A stretch of 11,777 nt of DNA from Bryobacterales bacterium (GTDB lineage Bacteria > Cyanobacteriota > Vampirovibrionia > Obscuribacterales > Obscuribacteraceae). The stretch spans positions 1 to 11,777 of the forward strand of contig CAJCHQ010000238.1 in the NCBI GenBank assembly GCA_903970295.1, in the 5' to 3' direction. Under the pieces are notes generated by a model. The model saw only the letters and a program-made list of their open reading frames with translations. It had not been told where the DNA came from and made no database searches. Below are positions 8,505 through 11,777 of this stretch, one piece after another (the first letter of the stretch is position 1; every line of letters starts with the position of its first letter). The translations under genes were made by a program, and so were the position numbers.

Positions 8505-8773
8505 TTATCTAAACCAGAAATTAATTTGTCTCTGTATATCTTTATATCACGCTTAAAAACGGCAATCTATTGTTCTTTTGTCTTCTTTGCATGTGCTCTG
8601 AGTGTAGAAAATGCACTGCTCGTAATACCAGAGATATGTCTTTGGCATTTCGATCCCACCTTCGCTTTTTCTCAATAATCTCGCTCGGCACGGTTCATTG
8701 CACCACCTGTAGTGCCGACTTGCAGCCCGTTCAGTATCGGATCTATATCCAGACCTGAAAGCGAAGAATTTTC

Positions 8774-8788
8774 TAGGGTTTCTCCCTA
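8774..8788 (+). terminator. Short hairpin with T-rich tail
   Basis: TAGGG (8774-8778) and CCCTA (8784-8788) form a perfect 5-bp stem around a TTTCT loop. TTTTATTT follows at 8789-8796, the form of a weak intrinsic terminator on the plus strand. No plus-strand gene lies upstream in the region, so it may instead be an operator or chance. The minus-strand reading lacks a T tract. Low confidence. Confidence 0.25.
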
Positions 8789-8811
8789 TTTTATTTGCCG
8801 TGTCATACGGA

Positions 8812-8817
8812 GATAAT
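8812..8817 (+). promoter_or_regulatory. Possible -10 box for the small secreted gene
   Basis: GATAAT at 8812-8817 matches the sigma-70 -10 consensus at five of six positions and lies 51 bases before the ATG. No good -35 element stands 16-18 bases upstream (the best is TTTTAT at 8789-8794). A TTGCCG at 8795-8800 is too close. Transcription from here would begin near 8824, at the leader hairpin. Confidence 0.3.
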
Positions 8818-8824
8818 TTCGTCA

Positions 8825-8845
8825 CTCACCGAGGTGATTGGTGAG
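8825..8845 (+). promoter_or_regulatory. Overlapping inverted repeats in the leader of the secreted gene
   Basis: CTCACC at 8825-8830 can pair with GGTGAG at 8840-8845 (6-bp stem, 9-base loop). Alternatively its TCACC can pair with GGTGA at 8833-8837, leaving only GA between the arms, too tight for an RNA hairpin but well suited to a DNA palindrome. The element ends 13 bases before the AGGAGG of the downstream gene. It could be a repressor site or an RNA switch; only the base pairing is directly seen. Confidence 0.3.
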
Positions 8846-8868
8846 AAGCCGAATGGCGAGGAGGCTGC

Positions 8869-9324
8869 ATGAAGTTGGGATGGCTTGGATCTTTGGCGAT
8901 TATGGTGTCGAGCTCATGCGTGAGCTGTCCGGCTTATTCTCAAGACATGCAGTCGACAGATCTCCGTCAGCAAGAGACTGCACAAAAGTATGTCGTCCAT
9001 ATCGGCGAGCCCTTACCTGTCATGCCTGAGCAAATTCGGCCAAGCTCTGGATCGCCGATCATGCGCGAATGGACCATGCCTCCCCTGGTTGACTATAATC
9101 AACCGACCAGGAAAGCCGCCAACAATTTAATCCCGCAGCCCCACTTCAAAGCTTCCAGAGAGCTCGTTCATCGTCGTCACGCCAAGTCTGACATGGCTCC
9201 GGTTTCCAGTCGGGGTCTCAAACCAGTGCCGATTGCCAGCGCTTATGAGACTTTTAGCCAGGATGAAAACATTGCCGCCTCGGCTACCAGAAGCTCTTCC
9301 CATAGCCGTGTGGTGCGACGATAG
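8869..9324 (+). CDS. Small secreted protein of unknown function
   Basis: Seen: 151 residues beginning with a Sec-type signal peptide: Lys2, a hydrophobic core to about residue 18, then 'CPAYSQD', with cleavage likely after Ser24. C17 and C20 do not sit in a lipobox, so a lipoprotein is unlikely. The mature part of about 127 residues is rich in Ser, Pro, Arg and His, has no hydrophobic core typical of an enzyme, and ends in Arg-Arg; it is probably basic and partly disordered. I do not recognise a family. The start is well supported by AGGAGG at 8859-8864, 4 bases before ATG 8869. The gene faces the sigma-factor gene tail to tail with 12 bases between the stops. It may be a lineage-specific envelope or cell-surface protein (inference). 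The strong ribosome-binding site and signal peptide argue that it is real. Confidence 0.7.
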   Translation: MKLGWLGSLAIMVSSSCVSCPAYSQDMQSTDLRQQETAQKYVVHIGEPLPVMPEQIRPSSGSPIMREWTMPPLVDYNQPTRKAANNLIPQPHFKASRELVHRRHAKSDMAPVSSRGLKPVPIASAYETFSQDENIAASATRSSSHSRVVRR

Positions 9325-9336
9325 GGGTTCTTCGTT

Positions 9337-10464
9337 TTAGGCGTCACTGATAAAGTCAACCAATTGGCGATTATGTGTCAGCCGCCTCAGTCTTCTCAGG
9401 GCTTTGATTTCAATGCGCCTGACATCGTTGACTTCGATGCCCATCTGAGCTGCTACTTCCTTGGCTGTTTTCTGGCGATGATTCTCGTCTAATCCGTACA
9501 GCGGTTTCATGATCGATTGTTCTTCCTGGCTGAGGCTCCCCAACAGCTTCTCAATCTTGCCGCTCAATAAAGCACCTTCGGCTTGATCCTCCGGCTTTCT
9601 CAAACTTTTGTCAGCGATGAATTTTTCCATCGTTTCATCGTCTTCACCGCCAATGAATTCGTCGATCGAAAGAATATTCATGCTGCTTTTGAGAACGTGC
9701 TCGATTTCGTCTCGATTGATGCCGGTCGATTCGGCCAGCTCTTGAATGGTTGGATACCGGCCTTGTTTTTGAAAGTAAGGTTTGGCTGCCCGCCTCAGTT
9801 TGTATAGAATCTCGTTGACGTGTACCGGCAGTCTGATCGTGCGAGCTTTGTTCGACAGCGCTCGCGTGATCGCCTGGCGGATCCACCAGGTAGCATACGT
9901 GGAGAACTTATTGCCCATCGTGGGATCGAATTTACGCACAGCTTGGAGCAGACCGATATTTCCTTCCTGAATCAAATCTTCGAAATCCATACCTTGTCGC
10001 ATATATCGTTTGGCGATCGAGATGACCAGACGCAGGTTGCCCGAGACCAGAGCCCTCATGGCTGCCTGGTCGCCTGCTTGAATCAGTCTTCCCAATTCGA
10101 TTTCCTCTTGCGCCGACAGCAGACGATGTTTGGCCACATCGTGCATGTACAGCCAAACAGTGTTGCGAACTTCTTTCTGGGCTTGACGGTCGAGTGCGAT
10201 CTCGTTGTTTTCTTCTTCGATTGGCGCTAGTTCTTCGATCGGTTGTAATTCTTCATTCCCTTGCATGTGAGCAACAACTTGCGCGACTACTCGCTTCGGC
10301 GATCTGCCGCCGTGATCAGGCCGGATCACCAGGCGAGGTCGCGTCAATTCTGGCAGTGACCTTGTTTCTTCAATGTCGGTTTCGGGCAGAAAAGCAGATT
10401 CAGATTTGGCCAGCACCACTGAGACTAGATCGGAATCCGGTTCGTACGATACGTAGTTCGTCAT
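9337..10464 (-). CDS. RNA polymerase sigma factor, RpoD/SigA family (group-2-like)
   Basis: Role: promoter recognition for RNA polymerase. Seen: a non-conserved, acidic N-terminus (1-95) without a full region 1.1; region 1.2 at about 99-131; region 2 at about 136-215, with '[18 protein letters not shown]' and '[17 protein letters not shown]'; region 3 at about 217-295, including the acidic finger 'GGEDDE'; region 4 at about 303-365. The -10 recognition residues Q197 and T200 correspond to E. coli sigma-70 Q437 and T440 and are kept. In region 4.2 the usual 'TRERIRQIE' is 'EVNDVRRIE' (344-352): positions equivalent to R584, E585 and R586 are V345, N346 and D347. This suggests an altered -35 preference and argues against this being the sole housekeeping factor. 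At 375 residues it matches group 2 factors. Start: ATG 10464 with GAGGA at 10478-10474, 9 bases upstream. It could still be the primary factor of a divergent lineage. Confidence 0.9.
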   Translation of the reverse strand: MTNYVSYEPDSDLVSVVLAKSESAFLPETDIEETRSLPELTRPRLVIRPDHGGRSPKRVVAQVVAHMQGNEELQPIEELAPIEEENNEIALDRQAQKEVRNTVWLYMHDVAKHRLLSAQEEIELGRLIQAGDQAAMRALVSGNLRLVISIAKRYMRQGMDFEDLIQEGNIGLLQAVRKFDPTMGNKFSTYATWWIRQAITRALSNKARTIRLPVHVNEILYKLRRAAKPYFQKQGRYPTIQELAESTGINRDEIEHVLKSSMNILSIDEFIGGEDDETMEKFIADKSLRKPEDQAEGALLSGKIEKLLGSLSQEEQSIMKPLYGLDENHRQKTAKEVAAQMGIEVNDVRRIEIKALRRLRRLTHNRQLVDFISDA

Positions 10465-10543
10465 TGTCCTGTATCCTCGTGTGAGCCATCGGACTGATTC
10501 GTATCTGTCGGGTGCCTCCTCGTTCGTGCTGGTACCGTATGTG

Positions 10544-10699
10544 ATGGCACGACCGCGCGTCGTCAGTCGACACTCGAACGAGTATCAACAAAGTTCTCCT
10601 CATGCGGTGACCTATTTCGCTCTAGTCACCTTTCTATTGCTCGTTATCGGGTTGGCTCTATCGACCACTGAAAGCCGGGCAACGAGCTACTGCTGGTAA
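10544..10699 (+). CDS. Doubtful 51-residue single-pass membrane protein
   Basis: From ATG 10544 to TAA 10699 the frame encodes a basic N-terminus followed by a clear hydrophobic helix, '[16 protein letters not shown]', and a short tail ending in Tyr-Cys-Trp. A GTG at 10481 could extend it by 21 residues. There is no Shine-Dalgarno at either start and no family is recognised. The hydrophobic helix is the only support; it may be a chance ORF in the divergent region. Confidence 0.2.
   Translation: MARPRVVSRHSNEYQQSSPHAVTYFALVTFLLLVIGLALSTTESRATSYCW
10572..10583. promoter_or_regulatory. Palindrome upstream of the sigma-factor gene
   Basis: ACTCG and CGAGT flank a central AA, giving a perfect 5-bp inverted repeat 108 bases upstream of the sigma-factor ATG. 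The size suits a small dimeric-repressor site, but it could be chance, and it also lies inside the doubtful small ORF. Confidence 0.2.
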
Positions 10700-10820
10700 A
10701 TGCTCACTGCGATGCTTTCATAGACGTGTCTCCAGTATTTCTTGCGATACTTCTTCTAAGCTCGCTTCTCTGATTATATGTCGGTTAGACAATTACCTTT
10801 CAAATTAGTCATACTCAACT

Positions 10821-10833
10821 TTGCGTTACGCAA
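10821..10833. promoter_or_regulatory. Palindromic operator candidate upstream of hemH
   Basis: TTGCGT-T-ACGCAA is a perfect inverted repeat with 6-bp arms around one base, 84 bases before the hemH ATG. Its left arm also resembles a -35 box, with a weak GAATAA at 10846-10851. A protein bound here would cover such a promoter. The regulator is unknown. Confidence 0.35.
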
Positions 10834-10872
10834 TACAGTTTTTCCGAATAACAATGTCACTATTTGAGTGCA

Positions 10873-10878
10873 TACTAT
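10873..10878 (+). promoter_or_regulatory. Possible -10 box for hemH
   Basis: TACTAT at 10873-10878, preceded by TG at 10869-10870, resembles an extended -10 element. It would start transcription about 33 bases before the ATG. No convincing -35 element is spaced correctly, so the call is weak. Confidence 0.25.
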
Positions 10879-10917
10879 CACCACGACCGTGAACTTGAAG
10901 TGAACGCTGGAGCGATT

Positions 10918-11777
10918 ATGAATGACACTTCTGACCTGAATTACGATGCTGTTTTGCTGGTTTCATTCGGCGGCCCGGAAGCCAGAGAGGACGTGATTCC
11001 ATTTTTGGAAAATGTTTTGCGTGGCAAAAATGTACCTCGTCAGCGTTTGGAAGCTGTAGCCGAACATTACTATTTATTCGATGGCGTCAGCCCCATAAAT
11101 GAGCACTGTCGTGGCTTGCTGGACGACCTTCGGCGTGAATTGAATAAGCGCGATTTGTCGTTACCATTGTTCTGGGGCAATCGCAACTGGCATCCACTTT
11201 TGTCTGACACGGTACAGGAAATGAAAGACCAAGGTTGCCGCAGAGCAGTGGCCTTCGTGACCTCGGCATTTAGCTCCTACTCGGGCTGCAGGCAATATTT
11301 GGAAGACATCGAGCGAGCCAGGGCGGCAGTCGGTGGGGATGCTCCGGCAATCGCTAAAATCCCTGTGTTTTACGAGCATCCACTGTTCATCGCCGCCAAT
11401 GTCAGAAGCCTTGCTCGCGCTCTCAGCCAAATACCCGAATCGAGGCGCGGGTCAACTTTTGTCGCATTCACCGCCCATAGCCTGCCGCAGACCATGGCAG
11501 GCAACTGTCAGTATGAAAATCAGCTGCGAGAATCCTGCCAGTCAGTGGCCCAAGCAGCCTGCCACGATAATTGGCACCTCGTTTACCAGAGTCGCAGTGG
11601 TCCGCCGACACAGCCATGGCTCGAACCAGACATTTGCGATCATTTGCGGGTGCTGAAAAGTCAGGGTGTGACCGATGTGGTAATCGCACCGATTGGATTT
11701 CTTTTCGACCACATGGAGGTAATTTATGACCTGGACACGGAAGCCAAAAAGCTTTGCCAGGAGCTCGGTATAAACCT
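10918..11777 (+). CDS. hemH: Ferrochelatase (proto- or coproporphyrin type), 3'-truncated by window
   Basis: Role: inserts ferrous iron into a porphyrin in the last stages of heme synthesis. Seen: 286 residues read without a stop and continue past the window edge. Family motifs in order are 'SFGGPE' (16-21), 'FDGVSPIN' (54-61), 'GNRNWHP' (87-93), 'VTSAFSSYSGCRQY' (114-127), 'FTAHSLP' (184-190), 'QSRSGPPTQPWLEPD' (224-238) and 'DHMEVIYDLD' (264-273). The metal-site residues H187 and E267 correspond to B. subtilis H183 and E264. The 'SFGGPE' and 'GNRNWHP' wording is typical of actinobacterial and planctomycete enzymes, many of which act on coproporphyrin; the substrate here is not settled. F17 stands at the SFGG position near where firmicute enzymes carry an axial tyrosine. 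Start: ATG 10918 with GGAG at 10909-10912, 5 bases upstream. About 50-70 residues are probably missing. It is divergent from the sigma-factor gene. Confidence 0.95.
   Translation, partial: MNDTSDLNYDAVLLVSFGGPEAREDVIPFLENVLRGKNVPRQRLEAVAEHYYLFDGVSPINEHCRGLLDDLRRELNKRDLSLPLFWGNRNWHPLLSDTVQEMKDQGCRRAVAFVTSAFSSYSGCRQYLEDIERARAAVGGDAPAIAKIPVFYEHPLFIAANVRSLARALSQIPESRRGSTFVAFTAHSLPQTMAGNCQYENQLRESCQSVAQAACHDNWHLVYQSRSGPPTQPWLEPDICDHLRVLKSQGVTDVVIAPIGFLFDHMEVIYDLDTEAKKLCQELGIN

Larger units (their letters stand above)
8505..8868. other. Divergent intergenic region, no convincing gene
   Basis: These 364 bases separate the TPR gene (minus) from the small secreted protein (plus) and should hold both promoters. 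ORFs of 62 codons (8570-8758, plus) and 90 codons (8553-8825, minus) exist, but they lack Shine-Dalgarno sites, recognisable motifs or hydrophobic segments of note, and they overlap each other. AT-rich stretches at 8519-8550 and 8763-8817 are the likely promoter areas. Two small hairpins lie in the right half and are listed separately. Confidence 0.6.
10465..10917. other. Divergent intergenic region between sigma factor and hemH
   Basis: This 453-base stretch should carry the promoters of both flanking genes. It contains a doubtful small membrane ORF (listed separately), the palindrome ACTCGAACGAGT at 10572-10583 on the sigma side, and TTGCGTTACGCAA at 10821-10833 on the hemH side. The part from 10700 to 10917 has no ORF of note and becomes AT-rich. 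I see no RNA gene or recognisable riboswitch. Confidence 0.55.

Noticed and set aside
8553..8825. A 90-codon minus-strand ORF with several cysteines in the divergent region.
   Set aside because: It has no Shine-Dalgarno, no recognisable domain, overlaps an opposite-strand ORF of similar quality, and covers the likely promoters of both neighbours.
10400..10603. A 67-codon minus-strand ORF overlapping the start of the sigma-factor gene in another frame.
   Set aside because: It overlaps the well-supported sigma start and its protein has no plausible features.
1..11777. Search for mobile elements, CRISPR repeats, tRNA or rRNA genes.
   Set aside because: No transposase or integrase motifs, spaced direct repeats, cloverleaf sequences or rRNA-like stretches were seen by reading. 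A tRNA or Rfam scan was not run.

Overview
The window is a compact bacterial chromosome segment of roughly even GC by eye, with ten likely genes (one of them doubtful) and no sign of phage, insertion sequence, CRISPR array, tRNA or rRNA. The ferrochelatase at the right end reads like the planctomycete/actinobacterial form. The 42-residue kinesin-light-chain-type TPRs, the bacterial leucine-rich repeats and a group-2-like sigma-70 factor fit a deep Gram-negative lineage such as the non-photosynthetic Cyanobacteria (Melainabacteria/Obscuribacterales-like) or the Planctomycetes. This placement is an inference from protein flavour only, and confidence is low to moderate.

Layout. (1) 1-3054, plus strand: a membrane-anchored leucine-rich-repeat protein, possibly cut at its 5' end by the window edge. 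Its stop codon lies inside the Shine-Dalgarno of a secreted DUF885 zinc peptidase, so the two are probably translationally coupled. (2) 3064-8504, minus strand, transcribed right to left: a TPR protein, an APC-superfamily permease with a long soluble tail, a 170-residue protein that is the two ends of protein kinase G without the kinase domain, and a four-helix membrane sensor resembling actinobacterial GlnX. (3) 8505-8868: a non-coding divergent region with small hairpins. (4) 8869-9324, plus strand: a small secreted protein of unknown function. (5) 9337-10464, minus strand: a primary-like (group 2) sigma-70 factor with an unusual -35 recognition helix. (6) 10465-10917: a divergent intergenic region with palindromes and one doubtful small membrane ORF. 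(7) 10918 to the window end, plus strand: hemH, ferrochelatase, truncated by the window edge.

The most interesting system is the minus-strand set at 3064-7039. In mycobacteria and corynebacteria, the membrane protein GlnX, the lipoprotein GlnH and the kinase PknG form a pathway that reads extracellular amino acids and controls 2-oxoglutarate/glutamate metabolism. Here a GlnX-like sensor sits next to a protein that keeps the zinc-ribbon start and the conserved C-terminal end of PknG but has no kinase. An amino-acid-type permease lies directly upstream and no GlnH is visible. I infer a phosphorylation-independent variant of the sensing module, possibly coupled to transport.
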